This document shows, piece after piece, positions 35,201-44,268 of a DNA stretch of 64,000 nt. The stretch lies in NCBI GenBank assembly GCA_944392545.1, contig CALXWW010000001.1:62001-126000 (forward strand), read 5' to 3'. Made by a program: the position numbers and the translations under genes. The stretch comes from an uncultured Clostridia bacterium. GTDB taxonomy: Bacteria; Bacillota; Clostridia; TANB77; CAG-508. The notes under the pieces were generated by a model that was not told where the DNA came from, did no database searches, and saw only the letters and a list, made by a program, of their open reading frames with translations. Position 1 is the stretch's first letter. Each line of letters opens with the position of its first letter.

Positions 35201-37242
35201 ATTTCATTATCACTTGGAAATTCTCCATGGCTTTCTATATATTCTCTTACCTTCCTTGAAATTTCTCCTTCTGAGAAATTAGTAGTTTCTATACCATTTT
35301 TATCATATTCAAATCCATCTACTAATTGTACTTCTGTTTTAGCATATGTTCCATCATCATTTAATGTATATCCCATTAAATCTAATTGAGTATATACTGC
35401 ATTTTTACTTCCTACACCTAAAGTGTTGCTCGAAGGATAATTTTCTGGATATGATGCTATTTCTGAAAATCTTTCATCCAATTCTTTTCTAGAAATGTCT
35501 ATTCCTTTAACCCTACCTTCTTCAGACTCTGTACCTTTTGATGTTACCTTCCATTCTGTTGTATTATATAATCCTGCATTTAGCATTTGCTCAACCGAAT
35601 TATATTGTCCTTTTTCAGTATTTAAGTATTCTGTTGGTTGATATCTTTGTCCATTATATTCAAATACCACATAGTATTTCTTTAGTGGATCCAAGCCTAA
35701 GAATAAATATTCTCCATTCTCATCCGTATATGTAGGATTTATTGTATGATATATGTTTGATGGATCTGTACTTTCTTTACTATTGTCAGTATATAATTTT
35801 GCTACATTTCCATCTTCATCATATAACGTTACTTTTACATTTTTTAATCTTATATCTACATTTTCTCCCGTTGTGTTACTTACACCATCAACCATTGATT
35901 CTTTTCCTGTTGGTACATCTTCCCATACATGTCCACCAAGTTTCGTCATAATATCTATCTTGTCAGTTTCTAAATATGTTTTATATAATTGTCTTTTTCC
36001 CTCTAGTGTACTTATGTGATCTTGTAATGGGAAATCTTCCAATTTAGAATATGCTGTACAAGAATTTCCAGTATGGTCATGTCTCCATTTTACAACATAT
36101 GAATGTGCATCCATTTCACAAACATTTGCCGATGCGCTCATCCATTGAAATTCTATATGTAAAGCAAGCCTGCTTACAGCTTGTTTTGAATCTGTTGTTC
36201 CTTTATTTGGATTTGATATTTTTAAGTAAAATTCATCTTCTCCTGCTGAAACTCCTTTTGGATATACCTGTTTAGAATAATCCACATATGAGCCGTCATC
36301 CGTTTTTGGCTCAAAGAATTCCAAATCATATTCTTTACCATCATATATATATTTTTGTATCTCTACCCTATCTTTTACAATCTCGCCATTAGAATTATAT
36401 CCTATGAAGTACATGTCTGATATTCCACCGAATGTCACTCCTTCATAAGTACCATTTATATAGTCTATTGACAAAGGTCCTATTGTTAAGGTTTGTGCTT
36501 CATAATCAACTAGGGTTTTAACATCTTCTAGCTTAGTTTGGTCTTTAGCATTAATTTTTGTTTCTGTTGTGCTTGCCCCTTCTGCATTTGCTGTTCTGTC
36601 AAAAAACTCCTCATATCTTAAAGCTTCTTGGTATAGTTTCTTTCCTTCTTTACTAATAGGTTCGTCATCTCCTCTTTTTGTTGCAAAGTCTGTACACCAT
36701 AATGCATTTTGTTTAACTTCATTCCATTCTCCCATTGGTGGGTATGTTACTATATATGCCACATCCGGATGATACTCGCCATTAGGATCTATTAAATTAT
36801 GATGGTTTCCCGTACAATACATATATGGATAACTTGTCTCTTCGTTGTTTTCAAATTTTCTACAGTAACCATAAGTTGTTGGCCATTGCTTTTCATTTCC
36901 TTGCAAATCCCCATATTTCAGCGCTGTTTCTATTGTTATAAAATATAATTCCTTACGAAACATTGTCCCATGGTTTACGCAGTAGAACTCTCTTCCTTCT
37001 GCAATAGCTAAAGCTGGGGCTGTAGGCGATGTGTATTGGTTTGTAAATTCTCTTATTTCTAAGCTTCCATCTTTATGTGTTACCACTGTTTCTGCAATCT
37101 TTTCTATCGGATTTCCTTTATATGCAGTAAAATTGGTTGTTCCGTCTTCTGCAAAAGAAATTCTACTTAGTAGCATTAAAATAAAACTTATAATTCCAAT
37201 TGCTATTATTATAAAGATTTTCTTTGCTTTATTTGTCTCCAT
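32251..37242 (-). CDS. Giant SdrD_B-domain surface protein
   Basis: 1663 residues. An N-terminal signal/anchor (IFIIIAIGIISFILMLLSRI) precedes a large extracellular region. Two SdrD_B/Cna_B-like domains are recognisable: one at about 440-530 (LGGHVWEDVPTGKE, DENGEYLFLGLDPLKKYYV), and one at about 1060-1130 (GTVWEDERTETFGDP, GDGRYAFESYIPGDYVIRF). A C-terminal transmembrane helix followed by VKVLKKNDNK anchors it; there is no LPxTG sortase motif. It is second of a two-gene unit 22 bp after the gene at 37264-42309. Probable surface or adhesive structural protein; the partner is unknown. Confidence 0.85.
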   Translation of the reverse strand: METNKAKKIFIIIAIGIISFILMLLSRISFAEDGTTNFTAYKGNPIEKIAETVVTHKDGSLEIREFTNQYTSPTAPALAIAEGREFYCVNHGTMFRKELYFITIETALKYGDLQGNEKQWPTTYGYCRKFENNEETSYPYMYCTGNHHNLIDPNGEYHPDVAYIVTYPPMGEWNEVKQNALWCTDFATKRGDDEPISKEGKKLYQEALRYEEFFDRTANAEGASTTETKINAKDQTKLEDVKTLVDYEAQTLTIGPLSIDYINGTYEGVTFGGISDMYFIGYNSNGEIVKDRVEIQKYIYDGKEYDLEFFEPKTDDGSYVDYSKQVYPKGVSAGEDEFYLKISNPNKGTTDSKQAVSRLALHIEFQWMSASANVCEMDAHSYVVKWRHDHTGNSCTAYSKLEDFPLQDHISTLEGKRQLYKTYLETDKIDIMTKLGGHVWEDVPTGKESMVDGVSNTTGENVDIRLKNVKVTLYDEDGNVAKLYTDNSKESTDPSNIYHTINPTYTDENGEYLFLGLDPLKKYYVVFEYNGQRYQPTEYLNTEKGQYNSVEQMLNAGLYNTTEWKVTSKGTESEEGRVKGIDISRKELDERFSEIASYPENYPSSNTLGVGSKNAVYTQLDLMGYTLNDDGTYAKTEVQLVDGFEYDKNGIETTNFSEGEISRKVREYIESHGEFPSDNEMKRIYNDIAGGNKETLRKLQFIEDCYIQAYSGSPFNGKIDLYSVRPGQLYINLGLYRRPEFDAAVRKDVYKAALKINNKTVIYSYDKRAEQEEGSNNADGNDNNTYWDINVRMSDYEAYYNSGYNREIYETDYNYNSSELNHPGSDLEVYITYKITVKNQSMSIMSQIKEVVDYYDSEYTYKPNLSWIMYKDGNNTSTTVSKDQYYEMMAQDQDIIDRESTTALAFIDNSRDVKAEEGKSRYGNEKNLGEQYQNLYIRGLENKKLATGESAYIYLTFEVNKQENKIILDEDTNAKENIAEINGYMTYYKDGTKLPNGVSKGSKDIAGLLDRDSNPGNLEEKDMKVEKYEKNFEDDTDRAPSLRVIIDEDAIRRANGTVWEDERTETFGDPNNSTDAIIGDGIRQEEETGISGVTVQLVEKCIDGSEYIWQETTTNGDGRYAFESYIPGDYVIRFYYGDTEATAIPSGEQSVSYNGQDFKSTTYQDGIDQSGQTDSSGKYVGYTNTETQNESGTYGYDIYKADSDSTNYSDAKDIWSTSNRSGLNIIGPVNSAREVAGRDRVIDYSNKDVTNHIAEVLASPYSGDSSLYNELMDNTYMTAETGVIVVEFEYDRQQSDGDKGTLNNSSNSSKDYVGNNQYNSNYTLNNIDLGLTERPKAQLEIDKSIANIKVTLANNSVLFDINEAANNALWQDHKEYSIDKNKIDADDNRVGGNDYYQEGDAIGMYKEYYGDESKHRYSYRDEIENIVRDTDKGLVQITMDEELMHGATIQVTYAIKVTNVGEVDYVDGAQKNFYYKGDISGAHVSTTTAEQVVDYVQNNLQFEANNSANSKDGWSVISNEDLLNGDLVNGRLTNNIAKFNNIIQTSNFNTELAPGDEVSKTLVLSQLITPENTEDDLQYTNMVEIVKTSNENGRRMAYSVVGNQDPLLDDASEVDSSVAERIVILTPFGENNFFYMIAGIVAAILVVGIVLIKVKVLKKNDNK

Positions 37243-37263
37243 TTTTCTACTTCCTCCTTTCTT

Positions 37264-40200
37264 TTAATTCTTCTTATCCAAAACACGTTTTTTAATTCCA
37301 TATATTCCAAATCCTAATATAGCTGTTACTAATAAGATTATAGCTGTATATGTTATTATTTTACCTGTTACTAATGATACAACTACTTCCGCTTTAGACA
37401 TGTCGTCTTCTGAGTTAATATTGTTTCCTGATGTTGAGTCTATATCTTGTAAGCCTAATTCGTTGTAACTTTCGTAAATTTCTGCGTTATTATCTAAGGT
37501 GTCTAATAAATCTTCTGTTATTCGTATACTTACTACTAAAGTTACTTCTTTAGTTTCTCCTGGGTTTATTACTTCGTTCGCTAAACTTGCATTATATATA
37601 TTACCATTTTCTGATAAATACCAGTCTGGATTTAATTCTGTGCTAAAGTTTACTTTCTGTGGTAAGTAGTCTACTATCTTAGTTACATATCCAGGTACTG
37701 AACCTTCATTTGTTACTGCTATCTTGTATTCAATTACCGCACTACTTTGTCCAACATTTTTCTCAAGCACTTCAACTTTTGCTACTTTTGTATCTCTACC
37801 ATATTCGTCAACTCTTGTTCCTATTGTAGGTGTTGTAAGAGTTATTTTGCTTATGTATTTATCTAATCTTAAGTCAAATTTATTTGCTGTATATATACCC
37901 ACGTCTATATTTCTTACATTTTCTCCATTTACTGTTAAAACGTCTGTAATACCAGCTACTCTTCTCTCTCCATTTAATGTCAAATTAACATCTATAGCGT
38001 CTGAGTTAAATCTTTCGTTTACTCCCTCTTTTTGATATTCTGTTAAACTATAGTTTGAAGAATCATATACAAATACTACAACATATTCACCATTTGGTAA
38101 GTTATCAAATTGATATGTACCATTATCTGATGTCATTGTTATCTTATCTTCGTTTGTATCTGGGTCCCTAACTATTGCACTATTATCTTTATTTAATAGT
38201 ATAACTTGCATATTTGCTACTATTGGCTCTGATGAATCTCTTTGTCCGTCTAAATTCTCATCTATCCATGCTGTTCCTGTTATTTTATATCTATTTGGTT
38301 CACTTGGATTATTTCCTCCATCATGATTTGCATTCGGATCATATTCTATTATTGCTGTTACTTCATTAGAGACAACTTTTTCAAATCCCGTTGCTTCCAA
38401 TGTTGCTACTGTTTTTATTTCTCTATCATTTTTATCTGGTAGCATATCTGCTTTTACTCTTACTTCAACTGTTGCTGAAGTTCCCGGATTCATTTCAGGA
38501 ATTGTTATTGTAAATTTTCTGTCACTTGCTATTTCCAAAGTTTTGGTTGTTTCGTTATATGTATAAGTTGCTTTTACAAAACTTAATCCTTCTGGTATTT
38601 CCATTTCCATTTTATTTTTAACTGAAGTTATTTTTCCGTTATTTGTTATTGTAAAGTTATAACTATATTCTGTTCCTTCTTTAATGTATTGTTTTTCAAG
38701 TTCTGCTTGTTCTATGCTCATTTCTACTTTTTCTGCATGAAATCTTCTAACATTTGAGTATTGCTCATTTATTCCATCTGCTTTCGCTGTCATTATTGTA
38801 GTTAAATCTCCATAGAAATCTTCTACTTCAAATTCAACATATACATAAGTTTTAGTACGTAAATTAATATCTATAGGTTCATCTCCTGTATTCTGACCCT
38901 GATCACTGTCCATAAATGCTCTTATGCTCTTTAATTCTTCTACATTTACGGAGATATTATTTCCGTCTATAGTAACTCCATCTGTAATTTTATCTATATA
39001 AGTTTTACTGTCTGAGTAATATACGTTTCTGATTTTTATTCCCTTTGGTAAACTTAAGTTAAGTGTTACATTTGATAAATCTTTATCATTTGACACGTTC
39101 TCTATAGTTGTATCATATCTAATAATTTTGCCTTTTTTTAACGTATCACTTTCATATGTGTCTGGGGCATTAATTATTTTTAAATCTCCTTCTAATACTG
39201 TAAATGTAAATGGTGAAGATTGTAATTCTTCTGTTACATTGTCTGCCACCAAAGACACAACGTTTTGAATATCCTTATCTCCAGGATATCTATGTTCTAT
39301 AGTTGGAAGTTCTCCTTCTCCTGTGTCTATAGTTACTGTTCCTTTTTCTATTCTTAACTCATATCTCACGCTAACAGTTTGTCCAGCTGCTATATTTCCT
39401 AGTGATATTATTTTCTCTCTTTCTGCACTATCTACATATGCTCTAGTTCCTTCTTTTATTTCTGTATGCACTGTTCCCTCAGGGGCTACGACTTTTAATT
39501 TAGCATTTTCTAACGCTTTATCTCCTGTATTCTTTACTGTAGCTGTTATTTCTACCACTTGTTCTTCTCTCACTACTTCTGTTGCTGTAGAAAGTGTTAT
39601 TTCTGCTTCCGGTCCTGTACCTGTTGAAAATCCTATTATAGATGATACTTTATTTTCTGGCATTAATCCTATTTCAGAATCATTTGTATAATATACTTTG
39701 TACATTGCATATGTATTATTGTTTGGTGTTAAGTTTTCAGGTATTTCTACATCATAGTTAAAGTTTATTCTAATTCCCGAACTCATTTTATAATCTTCAT
39801 TAAATACTACTAAAAATGACTTCGAACTTGTCTTTGCTGTTTCTGACCAACCATTATTTGAATTTGATAATTCTCTTCCTGCATTTGCATTATCTGAATA
39901 ATATACTTTATAGTTTTCTGCCTCTACTCCTGATAATGTAATTTCTGATGCTAATGACATTGTAAATGTTGAACCCATGTCTGTATCTGTATCTATTTTT
40001 TTATTTCCTTGTGCTGGAATTCTTCCTAAAACTGAAATTCCACTTATGTCATTTGAATAATTGTTTATTAAAGTTCCACTTATTGTAGCTGTCCTCTTTG
40101 CTGCATATGTATCTATTTCCACATTTATTGGGCTATCTGATATTGATAGTACATCTTGTTCTCCGTCTTTGTAGTTACTTATTCCACTTGCTGCGACTAC

Positions 40201-42309
40201 TCCATTTGGTGCAACAAATGTTATATTTTCAGATACTGTTCCTTTTGACTTCGTTGCTGTTTCGTTTTCGTTTGTATATTGCATTGTTATTTGGTCACTT
40301 CCGCTTGGTGTTAGTGTATCTGTTGTTAAATCTGTATTTAATACTATTATTGCACCTTTATATTCTGCATCTATTGCATACTCTGTTTGATTTCCTTGTA
40401 ATTCTACTGTTATTACTTTATGCCCATTCTCTTCTGACAATTTTGAACTCTTTACTTCTAAACCATTGTCTAGTAATATGTTTGTACTTTTTAGTTTAAC
40501 CTCTTTTATATATGAAGGTAGGGTTATCTTTAATGTTGGATTTTTGAATAATGCATTATAAACACTAGAAGTGTCTAAAACAGCTCTAATTTCCACATTT
40601 TCATTTGTCAAAACTGTTGTTAGCTCTTTTTTGCTTACAGATAGTTCTACTTTTGTTTCTGGTTCTTTAAGTGATATTTGCGCTACTTCTTTAGATGTTG
40701 TTATATCACTCTTGCCTTCTACTTCTACCTTTATACTGTCAAAGTCTTGCATTTTTTCTATAGAATAATTCATTTCGTCTTTTAAAGCTTTTATTATATT
40801 TATTTCTAGTTTTCCTTCTGTAATTGGTGCAGTTGTTGTTATTACTAATTTATTATTGTTGCTAGAACTTATGTCTAAACTATATACTCCGTTTTCTAGT
40901 TTTGTTTCTTTGTTTATTTTTCCAAGCTCTGTTTCGTTAGAATCTTTTACTATGATTTCTCCATCTTCTCCTAATATTTTGTTAAATACTGCTTGGCTAA
41001 TCTCTACTCTTTTATTATATGCACAATTTTTTCCATCTATTGTTGTAGAATCTTCTTGCTCTTCTGATATAACAAATTTATCATATTCTTGCACTAATTC
41101 TATCGCTGTTGTCAATTTGCTACTATTAATTGTTGCCACATATTTTGTAGTATATTCTGTTTCGTTTTTGTCTTTTGCTTCATAGTTTGCGTATACATAT
41201 CCTTTGCTAATATCTTTAGTCGCCTGAACTTCATAATCTGCTATTGTTCCTAATGTATCTGTATATTTAACTTCTAATACTGCTGTTTTTGTTATATTTG
41301 CTTCCTCGTTATTATATACATTTAGGTTTGATACTGCTGTAATACTACTATCTATTCCATTTTGAACAGCATAGTCATAAACATCTTTTCCTTCAAACAA
41401 ATATGTTACTAAATATTCGTCTGTAGTATTTTTCTTCCAAGAAGTACTATCTTGCAAATTTGATACATTTATTATTACTTTTCCTGTTTCTGTATCATAT
41501 GAGTAGTTACTACTTGTAAATTCTACTCCATCTTTCTTTCCATTAGTTGCTTCTGTTTTTGTTGCTATTGCTGTTACTGATGTTGGCTTTGTGCTGTTTA
41601 TCTCTGGTACAGTTAATTCTATTAAAGTATTTTTGATAGGTAATATACTTTCCTTTACATTAGAATTTACTTTTGCTTGTACCATTACGCCATAATTATC
41701 ATTTATGTGATAAGGAATATACTTAGTAGTCTCTACTTTCAATTCTGCCTCTGCCGTTCCTCTCCAAGAAAGCTTATTTATTACTTCTTTTTCTATAGAA
41801 TTGCTTTTTCCTTCTCCATCTACATAATTTCCTGTAAATTTAGTCATTGTCTCCTTTGCAAAGTAATCTAAAGAAACATTCTCCTTGTTCAATATTTCAA
41901 TTGGAAGTTCTATAGTAAGATCTGAACCTTTATTTAATTTGTTTAATATGATTTTACTATTTTCAGTATCAATACTTTGGATGTTTTCATTCTCAATGTC
42001 ATCTTTTAGTTTAAAGTTTGAATTTTGAAATTGTACAGTTCCGTTTTCTAGATACCCTGCATTATTAACTTTTATATTGAGATACAGTTTTGCATCTTCC
42101 GAACCCATATCAAATGTTTGGTTATGTATTTCTCCATAAAAATATGAGTTAAATTCTACATTCTTGTTATTTGTTTTAGATGTTTGCTCATTTAACTCTT
42201 CATCACTTAGTGCATATGATATTGTGAATTCCCCAAGAACCGCCATATTAGCGCCCATTAACACTATAACCATTATTAATGCGATAATTTTTTCAAATAG
42301 TTTACTCAT
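37264..42309 (-). CDS. Giant DUF11/SdrD_B surface protein
   Basis: 1681 residues from ATG 42309 (GGAGG seven bases upstream); the earlier in-frame start at 42381 lacks a site. A signal sequence (FEKIIALIMVIVLMGANMAV) precedes repeated beta-sandwich modules resembling DUF11/CARDB (VVEITATVKNTGDKALENAK; YSYNFTITNNGKITSVKNKM). An SdrD_B domain (GTAWIDENLDGQRDSSEP, DNGTYQFDNLPNGEYVVVF) lies at about 1395-1460, and a transmembrane helix plus KKRVLDKKN ends the protein. No sortase motif. It is first in a two-gene unit with the neighbouring giant protein. Confidence 0.85.
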   Translation of the reverse strand: MSKLFEKIIALIMVIVLMGANMAVLGEFTISYALSDEELNEQTSKTNNKNVEFNSYFYGEIHNQTFDMGSEDAKLYLNIKVNNAGYLENGTVQFQNSNFKLKDDIENENIQSIDTENSKIILNKLNKGSDLTIELPIEILNKENVSLDYFAKETMTKFTGNYVDGEGKSNSIEKEVINKLSWRGTAEAELKVETTKYIPYHINDNYGVMVQAKVNSNVKESILPIKNTLIELTVPEINSTKPTSVTAIATKTEATNGKKDGVEFTSSNYSYDTETGKVIINVSNLQDSTSWKKNTTDEYLVTYLFEGKDVYDYAVQNGIDSSITAVSNLNVYNNEEANITKTAVLEVKYTDTLGTIADYEVQATKDISKGYVYANYEAKDKNETEYTTKYVATINSSKLTTAIELVQEYDKFVISEEQEDSTTIDGKNCAYNKRVEISQAVFNKILGEDGEIIVKDSNETELGKINKETKLENGVYSLDISSSNNNKLVITTTAPITEGKLEINIIKALKDEMNYSIEKMQDFDSIKVEVEGKSDITTSKEVAQISLKEPETKVELSVSKKELTTVLTNENVEIRAVLDTSSVYNALFKNPTLKITLPSYIKEVKLKSTNILLDNGLEVKSSKLSEENGHKVITVELQGNQTEYAIDAEYKGAIIVLNTDLTTDTLTPSGSDQITMQYTNENETATKSKGTVSENITFVAPNGVVAASGISNYKDGEQDVLSISDSPINVEIDTYAAKRTATISGTLINNYSNDISGISVLGRIPAQGNKKIDTDTDMGSTFTMSLASEITLSGVEAENYKVYYSDNANAGRELSNSNNGWSETAKTSSKSFLVVFNEDYKMSSGIRINFNYDVEIPENLTPNNNTYAMYKVYYTNDSEIGLMPENKVSSIIGFSTGTGPEAEITLSTATEVVREEQVVEITATVKNTGDKALENAKLKVVAPEGTVHTEIKEGTRAYVDSAEREKIISLGNIAAGQTVSVRYELRIEKGTVTIDTGEGELPTIEHRYPGDKDIQNVVSLVADNVTEELQSSPFTFTVLEGDLKIINAPDTYESDTLKKGKIIRYDTTIENVSNDKDLSNVTLNLSLPKGIKIRNVYYSDSKTYIDKITDGVTIDGNNISVNVEELKSIRAFMDSDQGQNTGDEPIDINLRTKTYVYVEFEVEDFYGDLTTIMTAKADGINEQYSNVRRFHAEKVEMSIEQAELEKQYIKEGTEYSYNFTITNNGKITSVKNKMEMEIPEGLSFVKATYTYNETTKTLEIASDRKFTITIPEMNPGTSATVEVRVKADMLPDKNDREIKTVATLEATGFEKVVSNEVTAIIEYDPNANHDGGNNPSEPNRYKITGTAWIDENLDGQRDSSEPIVANMQVILLNKDNSAIVRDPDTNEDKITMTSDNGTYQFDNLPNGEYVVVFVYDSSNYSLTEYQKEGVNERFNSDAIDVNLTLNGERRVAGITDVLTVNGENVRNIDVGIYTANKFDLRLDKYISKITLTTPTIGTRVDEYGRDTKVAKVEVLEKNVGQSSAVIEYKIAVTNEGSVPGYVTKIVDYLPQKVNFSTELNPDWYLSENGNIYNASLANEVINPGETKEVTLVVSIRITEDLLDTLDNNAEIYESYNELGLQDIDSTSGNNINSEDDMSKAEVVVSLVTGKIITYTAIILLVTAILGFGIYGIKKRVLDKKN

Positions 42310-42695
42310 ATAACAACCTCCGATTATATAACATATAAATATATTATACGACATTCTTGCTGTTTTTTCAATACTTACCAAGCTTTTCCTTAACTTTTTA
42401 TGTACATCTTATGTTTGTTTGTCTCATTTTTACCTAAATATACTTTTTAGGCATTATAATATATTATATAATAATTATATTTTAGCATTTTTTATTAATA
42501 TTTCAACTTATATACTTACTATATTTTGATTATTGCTTAATACTCTTTTACGGAAACTTGAATAATACGAGAAATATTAAAATTATATTACATTTTCTTT
42601 ACAGTTTTACAGTTTATGATTTTAGTAACTATTTTTATTATTTTGAATATTATATTATAGTTTTTTAAACATATATTATATAGAGGTGATTAATT
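42310..42695. promoter_or_regulatory. Divergent AT-rich region upstream of the surface-protein unit
   Basis: About 385 bp between divergent units. It contains a small inverted repeat CCTAAA / TTTAGG (42433-42451), adjacent to a TATAAT-like box for the minus-strand giant genes, and a weak AT-rich promoter region for the plus-strand small genes. No ORF or structured RNA recognised. Confidence 0.35.
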
Positions 42696-42845
42696 ATGAA
42701 TAATAATATGAACATGGCAGAGCTTATGTCAATGCTAGCTAAAATGGATAAAAAAGAATTAGAAAAAAACATTAATAAAGTAAGTCAAATATTAAAGAAT
42801 AATGATGCTAATTCTATTATAAATGAAATTAAAAAGAATAAATAG
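42696..42845 (+). CDS. Small hydrophilic protein (49 residues)
   Basis: Reads MNNNMNMAELMSMLAKMDKK and continues as an amphipathic helix rich in Lys and Asn to TAG at 42845. AGAGGTGATTA precedes the ATG at good spacing. It is first of three closely spaced small genes (gap 23 bp, then an overlap). No known family. The pattern of MxxLMSMLAKMD helices also appears in the next protein, suggesting related binding modes. Confidence 0.6.
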   Translation: MNNNMNMAELMSMLAKMDKKELEKNINKVSQILKNNDANSIINEIKKNK

Positions 42846-42868
42846 TTTATGTATAGGAGGAGATTCGT

Positions 42869-43258
42869 ATGAATGATAATGATATGAGTAATATAATGAA
42901 ACAACTTAATAATATGTTACAAAGCAACGAATTTCCTGATAATATTAAAGAAGCTATTAATGGTTTTAAAAACTCATCAAGTAATAATAAAAATAACAAC
43001 AATAGTCCTAAAGATGATAATCTCGACTGTAATACTTCTTCTGAAATAGATATAAATACAATATTAAAAATGAAACAAATTATAGATTCTATGAATACAA
43101 ACAAAAATGATCCTAGGTCCAATCTCCTAATGTCACTAAAGCCATATTTAAAAGAGAGCAGGCAAAAAAAAGTAGATCAGTATATTCAATTGTTTGGCTT
43201 AAGCAAAGCTTTTGAAATGTTTAATTTTTTAGGTGGTGAGAATAATAATGGTATATAA
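42869..43258 (+). CDS. Hypothetical protein (129 residues)
   Basis: The N-terminal helix (MSNIMKQLNNMLQSNEFPDN) resembles the preceding small protein. An Asn/Ser-rich linker follows, then a C-terminal segment LLMSLKPYLKESRQKKVDQY ending in a Phe-rich helix. I recall similar LKPYL...R..KVD segments from small Clostridia proteins near sporulation genes, but I cannot name the family. AGGAGGAG precedes the ATG. It overlaps the next gene by 11 bp. Confidence 0.7.
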   Translation: MNDNDMSNIMKQLNNMLQSNEFPDNIKEAINGFKNSSSNNKNNNNSPKDDNLDCNTSSEIDINTILKMKQIIDSMNTNKNDPRSNLLMSLKPYLKESRQKKVDQYIQLFGLSKAFEMFNFLGGENNNGI

Positions 43259-43574
43259 TTATCCACATTTTCCTACAAAGTCATATAGAAATTATCCACA
43301 TAATGTGAACATTAATCCGCTTTATACAAAAAGCATGCCAATTAAAATGAATAGACCTCCTAGGGAAAATAATGTTTCGCCACAGAAGAATAATAATATA
43401 AAATCTAATAAAAAGCTAAAAGATGAAAAACTTGAGGATACATATTTTGAAATTCTAGGAATAAAACTATATTATGATGATATTTTATTACTATGTCTTA
43501 TTTTCTTTCTTTATAAAGAGGGAGTACAAGATGAATATTTATTTATAGCCTTAATAATGCTTCTTTTGTCTTAA
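43248..43574 (+). CDS. Hypothetical protein with hydrophobic C-terminus (108 residues)
   Basis: The start was set at ATG 43248 (GGTGGTGAG upstream), not at the GTG at 43233. A Tyr/Pro/Asn/Lys-rich N-terminal half (PHFPTKSYRNYPHN) is followed by YFEILGIKLYYDDILLLCLI and a terminal hydrophobic stretch LFIALIMLLLS. The two hydrophobic segments around an acidic YKEGVQDEY turn could form a membrane hairpin. It is the last of the three-gene unit, with a terminator directly after. Function unknown. Confidence 0.68.
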   Translation: MVYNYPHFPTKSYRNYPHNVNINPLYTKSMPIKMNRPPRENNVSPQKNNNIKSNKKLKDEKLEDTYFEILGIKLYYDDILLLCLIFFLYKEGVQDEYLFIALIMLLLS

Positions 43575-43576
43575 AA

Positions 43577-43610
43577 ACTCCATAAGAATTAAAATGTTCT
43601 TATGGAGTTC
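43577..43610. terminator. Bidirectional terminator
   Basis: AACTCCATAAGAA / TTCTTATGGAGTT 13-bp perfect stem between the convergent small-gene unit and minC. Confidence 0.82.
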
Positions 43611-43631
43611 AATTTGTTTTATATTTTTATA

Positions 43632-44249
43632 TTATTCTAAAATTAATTCATCTTTATCATTTATATATGCTGACGTTTTTATTTTTTTAATTTCACCATC
43701 TTCTTTTTCTATTTCTTTTACTATATTAGCAATTCTTATTTGTACTGCATCTATTTCAGATGCTTCTATAACTGCATCTTTGTTCCCTTTAGCCCCTGCA
43801 TGCGCAAGCCCTCTTAAAGTACCTAGTATCACTATATTCTCACTTGCTATCACTTCTGCCCCAGCATTTACGTCACCAATTATTACTATACTCCCCTCAA
43901 ATTCTAGTCTCTGACCCGATCTCAATGAACCTTTATGAAATTTAGTTTCTGAAGTAGCTACTTCTTTATAGAAGGTTTTTTTAATTCCATGTAATCCTAA
44001 AACTTTAGGACTATCAAATTCAATTTGTATATTTAAGAACTTCTTTATAATTCCTTGTATCTCATCCATTTCTTTGTTTTTGAGCACTTTTCCAGTAATT
44101 AATATCGGTGTCTTGTCTTCTTTATATAGATTTTTTAATTCTATTATTTTTCTTTTTAGTTCTGATATAATTTCTCTTTGTTCAGCATTTTCATCTATTC
44201 TGATAGATACTTGATTTTTCTTAATACTTATACTTATACAACTTCCCAT
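43632..44249 (-). CDS. minC: Septum site-determining protein MinC
   Basis: 205 residues. The C-terminal beta-helix domain of MinC is clear from LRSGQRLEFEGSIVIIGDVN and GTLRGLAHAGAKGN (about residues 105-155); the N-terminal domain is diverged. MinC inhibits FtsZ polymerisation away from midcell and normally acts with MinD. It is last in the mre-PBP2 cluster, 19 bp after the PBP gene. minD, usually next, is not here; the strand flips after minC. Confidence 0.92.
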   Translation of the reverse strand: MGSCISISIKKNQVSIRIDENAEQREIISELKRKIIELKNLYKEDKTPILITGKVLKNKEMDEIQGIIKKFLNIQIEFDSPKVLGLHGIKKTFYKEVATSETKFHKGSLRSGQRLEFEGSIVIIGDVNAGAEVIASENIVILGTLRGLAHAGAKGNKDAVIEASEIDAVQIRIANIVKEIEKEDGEIKKIKTSAYINDKDELILE

Positions 44250-44268
44250 ATTTCACACTCACCTTTAT

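Noticed and set aside
32251-42309. Sortase-anchored (LPxTG) surface proteins
   Set aside because: Neither C-terminus has an LPxTG-like motif before the membrane helix; only transmembrane anchoring is supported.
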